This document shows positions 36,753 through 45,268 of a stretch of DNA of 64,000 nucleotides, piece by piece; the first letter of the stretch is position 1, and every line of letters begins with the position of its first letter. Source of the stretch: Microbacterium sp. AK031. GTDB lineage: Bacteria > Actinomycetota > Actinomycetes > Actinomycetales > Microbacteriaceae. The position numbers and the translations under genes are program-made. The notes beneath the pieces are model-generated. The model had not been told where the DNA came from. It saw nothing but the letters and a program-made list of their open reading frames with translations, and ran no database searches. The stretch spans positions 1-64,000 of the forward strand of contig NZ_JANUCA010000006.1 in NCBI RefSeq assembly GCF_024807145.1, given 5' to 3'.

Positions 36753-36839
36753 TAGCGTAATGCGCCATTGCTTCGACATCAAGCAACCGACCATCATCGC
36801 TGATGTCGGCGGGCATCATTTGTGGAGGTCGGCTAGCTG

Positions 36840-37194
36840 GCCGGACTGGTAATGCGGCGCATCGCAGACCTGCACCCGGGCGAGGCCAAGACCGACGCAC
36901 GCGACGCGGCAATCATCCCGGAAACCGCCCGCCCCATGTCTGCTGCAGCGCGGGCCATCATCGGCCGAACTGCGCGTCGCGGGCGAGAAGCGGATCGCTA
37001 CGCGAATGCTGAAGCGCACTCCCCGCAAGAGTCGAGAGTGGCCTGCCAGGACCGCAAGATCAGCCAAGGCAAACGTCGCAACCAGCGTTACTGGCTCTTG
37101 CCCGTCGCAGATCTGATGTCGTCCACGCCATGCTCCGCGACGGAACCCGCTACCAGCCCACCGATCACCTGTCAGTCGTCGTCGAGGCGGCCTG
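36840..37194 (+). pseudogene. IS110-family transposase remnant
   Basis: Pieces of a DEDD transposase are seen in shifting frames: MRRIADLHPGEAKTDARDA (the N-domain third acidic motif), then KRIATRMLKR, and at the end VVHAMLRDGTRYQP, which is the usual C-terminus of IS110 proteins. Most of the protein between them is missing and there is a frame change near 37085. The element is dead and lies between the CoA-transferase promoter and a small membrane gene. Confidence 0.8.
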
Positions 37195-37432
37195 AAGAGC
37201 GAACTCGCTGAGGGGAAACAGACTCGTCTCTGATCATCAGTGAAGCGGTCCTACGTCCTACTGCCATCCACGCAATCGAACCGAAGACCGGCACGAACAG
37301 AACGAAAAGAACCCAAATCAACGCCTGCAGTGACGTGAGCCCCCGAGCGGAAAGGGCGAGCGAGATCACCCCGACGACGATGAGCACAACAGCGGCAACA
37401 GTGACTACCGACCACGCGACGTCATACCCCGC
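37172..37432 (-). CDS. PLDc_N-type small membrane protein, damaged ends
   Basis: Two membrane segments with the PLDNc pattern are present: DVAWSVVTVAAVVLIVVG, then LTSLQALIWVLFVLFVPVFG and SIAWMAVGRR. Family members usually start near NPLIPAGYD, but the codon before that here is CAG, not a start. The next start, GTG 37387, would cut the first membrane helix. The C-terminal tail runs into the IS110 remnant. It may be non-functional, or start by an unusual codon near 37432. Confidence 0.55.
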   Translation of the reverse strand, partial: AGYDVAWSVVTVAAVVLIVVGVISLALSARGLTSLQALIWVLFVLFVPVFGSIAWMAVGRRTASLMIRDESVSPQRVRSSGRLDDD

Positions 37433-37570
37433 CGGAATCAGAGGATTCTGCTCGTCCAGGCCTTGAGCCTACAGACGCCGCGTCCAGCCGCCACCCCACG
37501 TGCTTTCTCGACTTGACGAAAAACATAGGGGCACCCCCGGATCACTGGGTGGTGCAAGACCGTGGCAAGA

Positions 37571-38584
37571 TCATCCCGCTGCTGACGCCGTGGACTCGCG
37601 GAGGACGAGCGTCGGCGCATGGTCCGCTACGACGATGTCGTCGCCCACTCCCGAGACAATCCTTCTGTCGATCATCGATATCGCGGCCGCCCCGAGGTCT
37701 CGCAGCGGCATCCGAATAGTCGTGAGCGGCGGCCACGCTGTCTCGGCCGTCCAGCTGTCGTGGAGAGCCACGATCGAAATGTCCTCTGGCACCTTGATTC
37801 GTCGACGGCGTGCGGAGAGCAGCGCCCCCAAGGCGGCATTGACATTGGCGACCACAACGCCGGTCGGCGGATCGTTGCACTCCATGACCGCGTCCAGCGC
37901 CGAGGCACCGTCCTCTGGCCGGTAGCCGAGGCCGGTCATAATCGCCGGGTCGATCGCTAGCCCCAGAGCCTCCATGGCTGAAACAAACCCCCGCCGCCGG
38001 CGCTGGGCGGACTGCGAGCGCGGTTCGCCCCCCAGATATGCGATGCGCCGATGTCCCAGCTCGACAAGATGGCGCGTTGCAACCTCGATTCCGTGACCGT
38101 CGTCCAAGAGAACCGACCCGCGGTGACCAACGACTTGCGAGTTCACCAGCACCACCGGCAAGTCGGAGTCCGCAACGGATTCGAGCTCCGATGAGCTCGC
38201 TGCATCCCGCGGCTGAATGACGATGCCGTCGACACGACCCTCACGGAGGAGATTCGGGATCGCGTCGCGCTCCCCGGCAAGTCGCTCCGCGCTCGCCAGA
38301 AGAACCATGTAGCCGAGCCGAGCGGCTTGGTCCTCCACGCCGGCCATCAGTTCCGCGAACAACGCGTTGGTAAGATCCGGGACGATGACAGCAACCACGT
38401 TCGTGCGTGCCAGTTTGAGCGCCCGCGCAGCGAAGTTGGGCCTGTAGCCAAGCTGCCGCGCCGCGTCGACGATGCGTTGACGAGTTGCTGCGCTTACTCG
38501 CGTCTCGGGCGCGCCCGACAGGACGCGCGACACCGCGGAGGTGGAGACGCCAGCCGCCGCAGCAACGTCGCTCAATGTGGCCAT
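37571..38584 (-). CDS. LacI-family repressor
   Basis: This 337-residue LacI-type regulator has a DNA-binding head (MATLSDVAAAAGVSTSAVSRVLSGAPE) and hinge (RQLGYRPNFAARAL). The periplasmic-binding-like core has VIVPDLTNALFAELMAGV, VDGIVIQPRD and DISIVALHDSWTAE. The ATG at 38584 starts the head, so the longer frame upstream is rejected. It lies between the CoA-transferase operon and importer system 2, and may bind GAGCAAACGATTGA at 36739 and 30051. Confidence 0.92.
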   Translation of the reverse strand: MATLSDVAAAAGVSTSAVSRVLSGAPETRVSAATRQRIVDAARQLGYRPNFAARALKLARTNVVAVIVPDLTNALFAELMAGVEDQAARLGYMVLLASAERLAGERDAIPNLLREGRVDGIVIQPRDAASSSELESVADSDLPVVLVNSQVVGHRGSVLLDDGHGIEVATRHLVELGHRRIAYLGGEPRSQSAQRRRRGFVSAMEALGLAIDPAIMTGLGYRPEDGASALDAVMECNDPPTGVVVANVNAALGALLSARRRRIKVPEDISIVALHDSWTAETAWPPLTTIRMPLRDLGAAAISMIDRRIVSGVGDDIVVADHAPTLVLRESTASAAG

Positions 38585-38788
38585 GCGACCAATGCTATTG
38601 TCGCGAACCGAAGTAGCCCCAACAACGTGCATCCGCGCCGGTGAAGTGTGGGAATGAAATCGCTGCGTCGGACGCCTCACGGTCGTGGTCGCGAAGATCA
38701 AATCGGCGACAACTGTGACGGGCCGCTCGTTCATTCTTCACGTCCCCCGTGTCACGAGGTCCGGATGCGTGGTGATCGCGCGTCTGCT

Positions 38789-39691
38789 TTATCGACCGCC
38801 GAGTCCTGTCATGCTGATTCCCTTTACGAGGAAGCGTTGGAGCACGATGGCGAGAAGCGCGGTGGGGATCATGGAGATTGCGGATGCCGCCATGATGAGT
38901 TGCCATTGCGCGCCGCCTTGGCCGAGGAAGTAGTTGAGTCCGAGAGGAACGGTGGCGTATTCGGGACCGTTGACGATGATCAGCGGCCACAGGAAGTTGT
39001 TCCAGTAGTTGATGAAGGTGAAAACGGTAAGCACGGCCAGGGTGGGGGCGACCATCGGTGTCATGATCTGCCAGAGGATGCGGATGTGATTCGCTCCGTC
39101 CATGCGTGCGGCGTCTTCGAGCTCGGAGGGGATGGCAAGGAGTGCCTGACGGAGTAGGAACGTTCCGAAGGCGCTGAAGGCGAACGGGATGATGAGCGCT
39201 TGATAGGTGTTCACCCAGCCGAGCTGCTGCATGAACAAGTACATCGGCACGACCACGACCTCCCCGGGCACCATCAAGGTCGCGAGGAAAATGAAGAACA
39301 TGCCGTCGCGGCCCCGGAATCGGAGTCGGGCAAACGCGTACGCCGACAGCAGGGAGACGGTGAGTACCAGCACCGTGCCGAGGATGGAGACGAAGAAACC
39401 GTTGAAGAGGTACTGGCCGAACGGGATGTACGTCCATACCTCGGCATAGTTGGACCAACGTACCTCCGATCCGACGAGCGTAGGCGGGGAAGCGAAGACA
39501 TCGGCGGGTGGCTTCAAGGATGTGGCGATCATCCACACGAAGGGCACCATGAACACGACGGCGACTGCCCAAAGACCGATTCGCGACAGCACCCGCAGAT
39601 GCGGCTTCTGGCTGCTCCCTACTGGCCGGGGGCGCGGTCGCTTTGTTGCGGGCGCGACCAGAGTCCTCGTCTCGACAGTCGTTTCATTCAT
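38789..39691 (-). CDS. CUT1 ABC importer permease (MalG-like), system 2
   Basis: This 300-residue permease has membrane segments starting IGLWAVAVVFMVPFVWMIA, the EAA loop EDAARMDGANHIRILWQIMTP and the end FLVKGISMTGLGGR. Its ATG at 39691 overlaps the preceding permease by 8 bp. No ATPase gene is near. Confidence 0.92.
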   Translation of the reverse strand: MNETTVETRTLVAPATKRPRPRPVGSSQKPHLRVLSRIGLWAVAVVFMVPFVWMIATSLKPPADVFASPPTLVGSEVRWSNYAEVWTYIPFGQYLFNGFFVSILGTVLVLTVSLLSAYAFARLRFRGRDGMFFIFLATLMVPGEVVVVPMYLFMQQLGWVNTYQALIIPFAFSAFGTFLLRQALLAIPSELEDAARMDGANHIRILWQIMTPMVAPTLAVLTVFTFINYWNNFLWPLIIVNGPEYATVPLGLNYFLGQGGAQWQLIMAASAISMIPTALLAIVLQRFLVKGISMTGLGGR

Positions 39692-40634
39692 AGTGGACCA
39701 GCTTTCTTTGCGACGCGAAAAGGAGTGCGCTCACAAGCAGGATCAAACCGAACAGGACGACACCGATCGCCGACGCGTACCCGAGGTCGAGGAAAGAGAA
39801 GGCCTCGTCATACATGCGCATGGCGAGGGTTGTCGTGGCGTTGTTCGGACCACCGCCGGTCAGGACGTACGGTTGCGCAAAGACCTGGAACGATGAGATC
39901 AGCGTCATCGTCGTCGCGAAAAAGATCGCCGGGGAGATCTGCGGGATGCGGATGCTGAAGAACGTTCGCACCGGGCCCGCCCCATCGATAGACGCTGCTT
40001 CGAGGAGGTTGTCCGGCACACCGTTCAAGGCGGCCGTGAAGATCATCAGGTTGTATCCGAAGCCCTGCCACAACGACATCCCGATGACCGATGCCATCGC
40101 GAACTGCGGGTCACCGAGGAAGTTCGGTGCAGCCGTGCCGAACCATTCGCGCCAGGTCGCGTCGATTAGCCCGTTGGGGATGAGCATCAGTTGCCACACA
40201 GCCGCATTGGCGACCATCGGGGTCACCACGGGGATGAAGAACAGAACCCTGAGGCCGTTTCCATATCTCACCCGCGGAGATATCCAGGTCGCCATCAACA
40301 GCGAGAGCACCAGATTCAGCGGGGTCAGGAATACCACAAACACGAGCGTGTTCCCGAGCGACTGAATAAACGCGCTGTCCTGTGTGAAAAGGCGCACGAA
40401 ATTGTCGATACCGACAAACTCCGGGTCGCCCAGCAGCGGCCAGGCCATGAAAGCCAGCGCCAACCCGGCCAAGATCGGCAAAAGGGTGAAGAACCCGAAG
40501 CCGCCCAACATCGGCGCGAGGAAGCCTGCTGCGGCAAGCCCGTCGCCGCGACGCTTGCGCCGCGACGCGGAGGGTTTCGTCTGCGTGGGAGGGACCCGTG
40601 TGGGGTCGGCTTGTCGTACGTCTTGAAGAGTCAT
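39684..40634 (-). CDS. CUT1 ABC importer permease (MalF-like), system 2
   Basis: This 316-residue permease has a charged N-tail (PTQTKPSASRRKRRGD), the first segment FLAPMLGGFGFFTLLPILAG, and the EAA loop EAASIDGAGPVRTFFSIRIPQISP. A GGAGATGAG-type site precedes the ATG at 40634. It is separated from its binding-protein gene by a hairpin at 40654-40682. Confidence 0.92.
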   Translation of the reverse strand: MTLQDVRQADPTRVPPTQTKPSASRRKRRGDGLAAAGFLAPMLGGFGFFTLLPILAGLALAFMAWPLLGDPEFVGIDNFVRLFTQDSAFIQSLGNTLVFVVFLTPLNLVLSLLMATWISPRVRYGNGLRVLFFIPVVTPMVANAAVWQLMLIPNGLIDATWREWFGTAAPNFLGDPQFAMASVIGMSLWQGFGYNLMIFTAALNGVPDNLLEAASIDGAGPVRTFFSIRIPQISPAIFFATTMTLISSFQVFAQPYVLTGGGPNNATTTLAMRMYDEAFSFLDLGYASAIGVVLFGLILLVSALLFASQRKLVHYE

Positions 40635-40653
40635 CTCATCTCCGTTTCGAAAC

Positions 40654-40682
40654 CCGGGGGCCCACAGTCTGCGGGCCCCCGG
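40654..40682 (-). terminator. hairpin between binding-protein and permease genes
   Basis: CCGGGGGCCC (40654-40663) pairs with GGGCCCCCGG (40673-40682) over a nine-base loop. It lies right after the binding-protein stop and before the permease start. It would reduce read-through or stabilise the upstream message, which gives more binding protein than permease. Confidence 0.7.
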
Positions 40683-40686
40683 TGGC

Positions 40687-41931
40687 TCAACTGCCGGCGC
40701 TGTCCTGGAAGTCGGTCAGGAACTGCTCGGCGTCAGAGTCGCCGTTGAGCACTCCAACGATTCCCTGCTGCCAGAGGACGGCGTCTTCAACCCATGTGGG
40801 CGTTGCCCGGTAGCCGATACCCGACTCGAGCGCAGCCGGGAGGGTTTCCTCAGCATCCGGCACCGCATTGCCATACCACGACGGCTGCTGCGCCGTTCGC
40901 GCAGGGAACGCACGTCCCGTCTCGCCCAGATACTCCTCAGCTTCCGCGCCGGTGATCGACGCGAGAGCCTTCAAAGCCTCGTCCGGGTTCGCGCAGGTCT
41001 TCGTGATGGCGAAGCCCGACCCCCCGACGACAGTGCCGCCGCCGCCAGGCCCGACCGGCATCGTCACCGTGCCGAGCTCGAACGGTGCATTCTCCTTCAG
41101 GTTCACCATCGCCCACGGGCCATCAACGTACATCGCCGCATTGCCGGAGAGGAAAGCCTGCTGCTCAAGGTCCTGCGTCGATGAGCTAACCGGCGAAGCG
41201 ATCTGCTCATCTCCCACCAGCCCCGCATACCACTCGAGAGCCTCCACGACATCGGCGTTGTCCGCATCGAGCTCGTAGTCCTCGTTGACAAGCAGCTCAC
41301 CCGTCAACGTCGGAAGCCACGCATTGAACCGCTCCGCGTTCTGCGACACCGAGAAGCCGTACACGCCGTCTCCCGTGACCGCTTTCCCCGCCTCGACAAA
41401 GTCCTCCACCGTCCAGCCGGCCTCCGGCACCGGGGCACCCGCAGACTCGAAGAGATCCTTGTTGTAGTACATGATGTACGGGCCAAGGTCATACGGAATC
41501 GCGTACAGCTCACCATCGACCTTCATCGCGTCGATGATGCTCGAATCAAACTCACTCGTATCGATGCCCGCCGTCTCCAGAGCTGCATCATCCAACGGCA
41601 TCAAGCTCGGAGCGAACGGAGCCAACCGAGCCATCTGGAAATACGCGACACACGGCGCACCATTCCCCCGAATTACCGTCGGCAACTTCGTCCAATAGTC
41701 CGGCCACGCCGCCGTCGACAACGAGACCGTCAGCCCCTCATTCTCCTCCGACGCGATAGAGGCGACTTCCTCCCAGACCGCCTTCTCAGCCTCAGAGCCC
41801 GCCGTCGTGAACCAATCAACCTCGACCTCACCACCGTCACCCGGACCGTCGCCGCCTCCGCTGCAGCCAGCAAGCGCCATCGCAGTAGCAGTCGCAAAAG
41901 CAAGTGCAGCCCCACGCACGATTCGTGCCAT
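40687..41931 (-). CDS. sugar ABC importer lipoprotein binding protein, system 2
   Basis: This 414-residue binding lipoprotein has a signal peptide with lipobox MALAGCSGGGDG. The mature part has VDWFTTAGSEAEKAVWEEV, PYDLGPYIMYYNKDLFESAG and GVYGFSVSQNAERFNAW. I start it at the ATG at 41931, since longer frames have no signal peptide. It is divergent from sulfatase-GH29, which suggests that it captures the substrate of those enzymes. Confidence 0.92.
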   Translation of the reverse strand: MARIVRGAALAFATATAMALAGCSGGGDGPGDGGEVEVDWFTTAGSEAEKAVWEEVASIASEENEGLTVSLSTAAWPDYWTKLPTVIRGNGAPCVAYFQMARLAPFAPSLMPLDDAALETAGIDTSEFDSSIIDAMKVDGELYAIPYDLGPYIMYYNKDLFESAGAPVPEAGWTVEDFVEAGKAVTGDGVYGFSVSQNAERFNAWLPTLTGELLVNEDYELDADNADVVEALEWYAGLVGDEQIASPVSSSTQDLEQQAFLSGNAAMYVDGPWAMVNLKENAPFELGTVTMPVGPGGGGTVVGGSGFAITKTCANPDEALKALASITGAEAEEYLGETGRAFPARTAQQPSWYGNAVPDAEETLPAALESGIGYRATPTWVEDAVLWQQGIVGVLNGDSDAEQFLTDFQDSAGS

Positions 41932-42212
41932 CACGTCTCTCTTCCTCGAGAAAAGGCAAGCGACCATCGCCGCCTTTCGGTACAAATTCCGCGATCGAGC
42001 AATACCCGTGGGCTCGACCACATCGTGATGCGCCGCCCAGCTCTCCCGGCGGCCATCAGATGGATCGGCGCGACATATACTCCACCACATCAGTTGATGA
42101 AGATCATATCATTCCTGACCCAGCACGCAATGCGAGCCCCATTTTTTGTCTCTTTGCCCAGAAAGTGCGAGGTGACATATGATGAATGGGGCCTACTGAA
42201 AGAGGAGCGAAG
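41932..42212. promoter_or_regulatory. divergent promoter of importer 2 and sulfatase-GH29
   Basis: The region carries GATCATATCATT at 42102-42113, identical to 27584-27595, and ACATATGATGAAT from 42175, related to the palindrome at 27653-27666. The shared sites link importer systems 1 and 2. The left half (41932-42060) shows no clear motif. Confidence 0.6.
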
Positions 42213-43649
42213 ATGACCTCGCGTCGACCGAACATCGTGCTGATCCTGACCGACGACCATGCCGCGCACGCCGTGAGCGCCTACGGATCCGTCGTGAACC
42301 GCACGCCGCATATCGACGCCATCGCCGAGCGCGGGTGGCGTTTCGACTCTTGCTTCGCCACCAACGCGCTGTGCTCCCCGTCGCGGGCGTCCATCCTCAC
42401 CGGAACGCACTCGCACGTGAACGGTGTTCGCACGCTCTACACACCGATCGATGCGTCGCAGCCGACCTTCATCTCGCGACTGCGGGAGGCCGGCTACCGC
42501 ACCGCCATGATCGGGAAGTGGCACATGGGAGACGGCGAAGGCCACAACCCCGAAGGATTCGACTACTGGGACGTCCTCATCGGGCAGGGCGAGTATCACA
42601 ACCCTCGTTTCCTCTCACCGACCGGGGTGCGAACCGTCGAGGGGTATGCCACCGACATCATCACCGACCTCGCGATCGAGTGGGCCGACGCACAAGACGG
42701 CGACGCACCCTGGTGCATGCTCGTGTGGCACAAGGCGCCGCACCGCTCATGGGAACCGGATGAGGCCCACGCGGCGATGTACTCCGACCCGATTCCGGTG
42801 CCGGACACGTACCACGATGACTACGACACGCGCACAAGCTCGGTTCGCCGCACCGCCATGCGCGTCGCCGATCACCTCGACCGCAATGACCTGAAGGTCG
42901 ACCCTCCCGAAGGCCTGACCTATGAGGAGGAGTCGCTGTGGAAGTACCAGCGCTACATGGAGGACTACCTTCGGTGCGTGGCATCGGTCGACGATAACGT
43001 CGGCCGGCTCACGTCGTGGCTTCGAGATCGCGGCGACCTGGACGACACCCTCCTGATGTACTCCTCCGACCAAGGCTTCTTCCTCGGGGATCATGGCTGG
43101 TTCGACAAGCGCCTCATGTTCGACCCCTCCATCCGAATGCCGCTGCTGGTCAGCTATCCTCGCGAGATTCCGTCCGGGCGAGTGCACGACGGCATCGTTA
43201 CGAACGTCGACTTCGCACGCAGCATCCTCGAGGCCGCCGACGTCCCACCCCACCGACGCATGCAGGGACGGAGCTTCTGGCCCGACCTCGCACCGACCTC
43301 CCGCACCCGTGAACCGGATGCGCCGGCGGAGGGCATGTACTACCGCTATTGGGAGCACGGCGACGTGAGCCACAACACCCCCGGCCACTACGGCTGGCGC
43401 GATGCGCAGTACAAGCTCATCTACTACTACAACGACGGATACGACCTGCCCGGCACCACCAACTTTGTCTACAGCGGGGAGTGGGAGCTGTACGACCTCG
43501 AGCGGGACCCCGACGAACTGCGAAACGTCTACCACGATCCCGCCTATCTCGAGACGCGAGACCGACTCACTCGCGACCTGTGGAAGGCACAGGCCCGCGT
43601 GGGCGATCAGCCAGACTCCCGCCAGCCGATCCCGGCGGGTCTGTCATGA
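42213..43649 (+). CDS. type I sulfatase, cytoplasmic
   Basis: This 478-residue S1 sulfatase starts MTSRRPNIVLILTDDHAAHA. It has the activation motif NALCSPSRASILTG (Cys to formylglycine), IGKWHMGDGEG, DKRLMFDPSIRMPLLV and SSDQGFFLGDHGWFDKR. GAGGAGCGAAG lies before the ATG at 42213, and no signal peptide is present. The stop overlaps the GH29 start (ATGA), so desulfation and alpha-L-fucosidase/galactosidase action are coupled. A fucose- or L-galactose-sulfate oligosaccharide is the logical substrate. Confidence 0.92.
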   Translation: MTSRRPNIVLILTDDHAAHAVSAYGSVVNRTPHIDAIAERGWRFDSCFATNALCSPSRASILTGTHSHVNGVRTLYTPIDASQPTFISRLREAGYRTAMIGKWHMGDGEGHNPEGFDYWDVLIGQGEYHNPRFLSPTGVRTVEGYATDIITDLAIEWADAQDGDAPWCMLVWHKAPHRSWEPDEAHAAMYSDPIPVPDTYHDDYDTRTSSVRRTAMRVADHLDRNDLKVDPPEGLTYEEESLWKYQRYMEDYLRCVASVDDNVGRLTSWLRDRGDLDDTLLMYSSDQGFFLGDHGWFDKRLMFDPSIRMPLLVSYPREIPSGRVHDGIVTNVDFARSILEAADVPPHRRMQGRSFWPDLAPTSRTREPDAPAEGMYYRYWEHGDVSHNTPGHYGWRDAQYKLIYYYNDGYDLPGTTNFVYSGEWELYDLERDPDELRNVYHDPAYLETRDRLTRDLWKAQARVGDQPDSRQPIPAGLS

Positions 43650-45181
43650 CGTCGCCGCGCTTGGGCGACTTCGATACTCCCGCTCACCGCGACTACCTCG
43701 AGACCATCGCCCAGGTCATCGCAGCCGGGCCGTACGACGACACGTGGGAGAGCCTGCAGGATGTGCCCGTCCCCCGCTGGTATCGCGAGGGAAAGTTCGG
43801 AATCTTCATCCACTGGGGTGTTTTCGCCGTGCCCGCTCACTGCGATGCCAGCTTCGGAGAGATGGGCGGAGGCGACTGGTACGGCCGAAAGATGTACCTG
43901 TCGTGGACCGAGACACACCGTCACCACGTGGAGCGATATGGCCCCGTCGATGAGCACGGCTACGAGAAGTTCATCCCCGAGCTGACGGGAGAGTCCTTCG
44001 ACCCCGATGAGTGGATGCGGTTGTTCCGACGAGCGGGTGCGCGATTCGTCGTGCCCGTCGCCGAGCACCACGACGGCTTCGCGATGTACGACTGCTCGTT
44101 CACGCCGTGGCGTGCTTCGACAATGGGCCCGAAGCGGGATGTGCTCGGCGAGCTGGCGACAGCGGCCGCACGGCAGTCGTTGAGCTTCGGCGCCTCGTCC
44201 CATCGTGCGGAGAACTGGTGGTTCTTCCAGGGCGGTGCCGGAATCGACAGCGACGTCCTGACCCCCGGCCCGACGCGATCGCTCTACGGCCCCGCGGCCC
44301 CGGACGCCCTCCAGCCCGACGAGGCATTTCTCGAGGATTGGCTCATCCGCACGGCGGAGATCATCGATCGATACCGCCCCCTGCTGCTCTGGTTCGACTG
44401 GTGGATCGAGCAGCCCGCTTTCGAACCGTATCTGCGCCGACTCGCCGCGTTCTACTACAACCGGGCTCATGAGTGGGGCCGGCAGGTGGCGATCAATTAC
44501 AAGTTCGACGCCTTCGCCCCCGGCGCTGCCGTCCTCGACGTCGAGCGCGGACAGACAGAGGGCATTTCCGATCGCTTCTGGCAGAACGACACCGCCGTGT
44601 CGAAAAACTCGTGGGGGTTCGTCGACGGTCACGACTACAAGCGCCCGCGCGACCTGATCGCCGATCTGGCGGACGTGGTCAGCAAGAACGGGGCCCTCTT
44701 GCTCAATGTCGGGCCCGATGCCACCGGCCGCATCCCCGACGACGAGCAGCGCATCCTGACGGAAGTAGGAGATTGGCTCCACGCGAACGGCGAAGCCATC
44801 TACGGCACCACCCCGTGGCATGTTGCGGGAGAAGGGCCGACGCGGATCGTTCCGGGGACGTTCAACGATGTCTCCCGTGACCCGTACGTGCGTGAGGACA
44901 TCCGTTTCACCACTGCGCGCGGCGACCTCTACGCCATTTTCCTCGGTGCGGCGGGTGGCGAGACGGTGACGATCACATCGCTGGCACTGGGCGCTCCCCA
45001 CTCGTTGCCGGTGGAACGCATTCGGTCGATGGCATCCGCGCAGGACGTCGAGTGGCGACAGGACCACGAGGGAGTCCACGTAACGTTGCCCGACGATGCG
45101 GCCGCGGTTCCGGTGGTCCGCCTTCGTTTCCCCAGAGATCCGGATGCCGGCCGAATCCCACCCGTCATCGAAGGTCAGTAA
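43646..45181 (+). CDS. GH29 alpha-L-fucosidase/alpha-L-galactosidase
   Basis: This 511-residue GH29 retaining glycosidase has KFGIFIHWGVFAVPA, VPVAEHHDGFAMYDC, the nucleophile Asp in LLLWFDWW, then QVAINYKFDAFAPGA and NGALLLNVGPDATGRIP, with a C-terminal beta-sandwich. GH29 enzymes cleave alpha-L-fucose, and some accept alpha-L-galactose because the two differ only at C6. There is no signal peptide. With the coupled sulfatase and the downstream FucD branch, it likely releases L-fucose or L-galactose in the cytoplasm. Confidence 0.93.
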   Translation: MTSPRLGDFDTPAHRDYLETIAQVIAAGPYDDTWESLQDVPVPRWYREGKFGIFIHWGVFAVPAHCDASFGEMGGGDWYGRKMYLSWTETHRHHVERYGPVDEHGYEKFIPELTGESFDPDEWMRLFRRAGARFVVPVAEHHDGFAMYDCSFTPWRASTMGPKRDVLGELATAAARQSLSFGASSHRAENWWFFQGGAGIDSDVLTPGPTRSLYGPAAPDALQPDEAFLEDWLIRTAEIIDRYRPLLLWFDWWIEQPAFEPYLRRLAAFYYNRAHEWGRQVAINYKFDAFAPGAAVLDVERGQTEGISDRFWQNDTAVSKNSWGFVDGHDYKRPRDLIADLADVVSKNGALLLNVGPDATGRIPDDEQRILTEVGDWLHANGEAIYGTTPWHVAGEGPTRIVPGTFNDVSRDPYVREDIRFTTARGDLYAIFLGAAGGETVTITSLALGAPHSLPVERIRSMASAQDVEWRQDHEGVHVTLPDDAAAVPVVRLRFPRDPDAGRIPPVIEGQ

Positions 45182-45184
45182 AGA

Positions 45185-45239
45185 TCTGATCTATGTATCA
45201 TAGATCAGAGGCATTATGTGTTTACGCATGAAAATGCGC
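45185..45239. promoter_or_regulatory. perfect palindromic operator before fucD
   Basis: The arms TCTGATCTATG (45185-45195) and CATAGATCAGA (45199-45209) form a perfect 11-bp inverted repeat with spacer TAT. A second short repeat, CGCAT-GAAA-ATGCG, follows at about 45225-45238. Both lie between GH29 and the fuconate dehydratase. The FadR-type regulator at 46567-47307 is the likely binder. Confidence 0.75.
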
Positions 45240-45268
45240 GCTGAAAGCCAGAATACAGGAGTAGAGAT

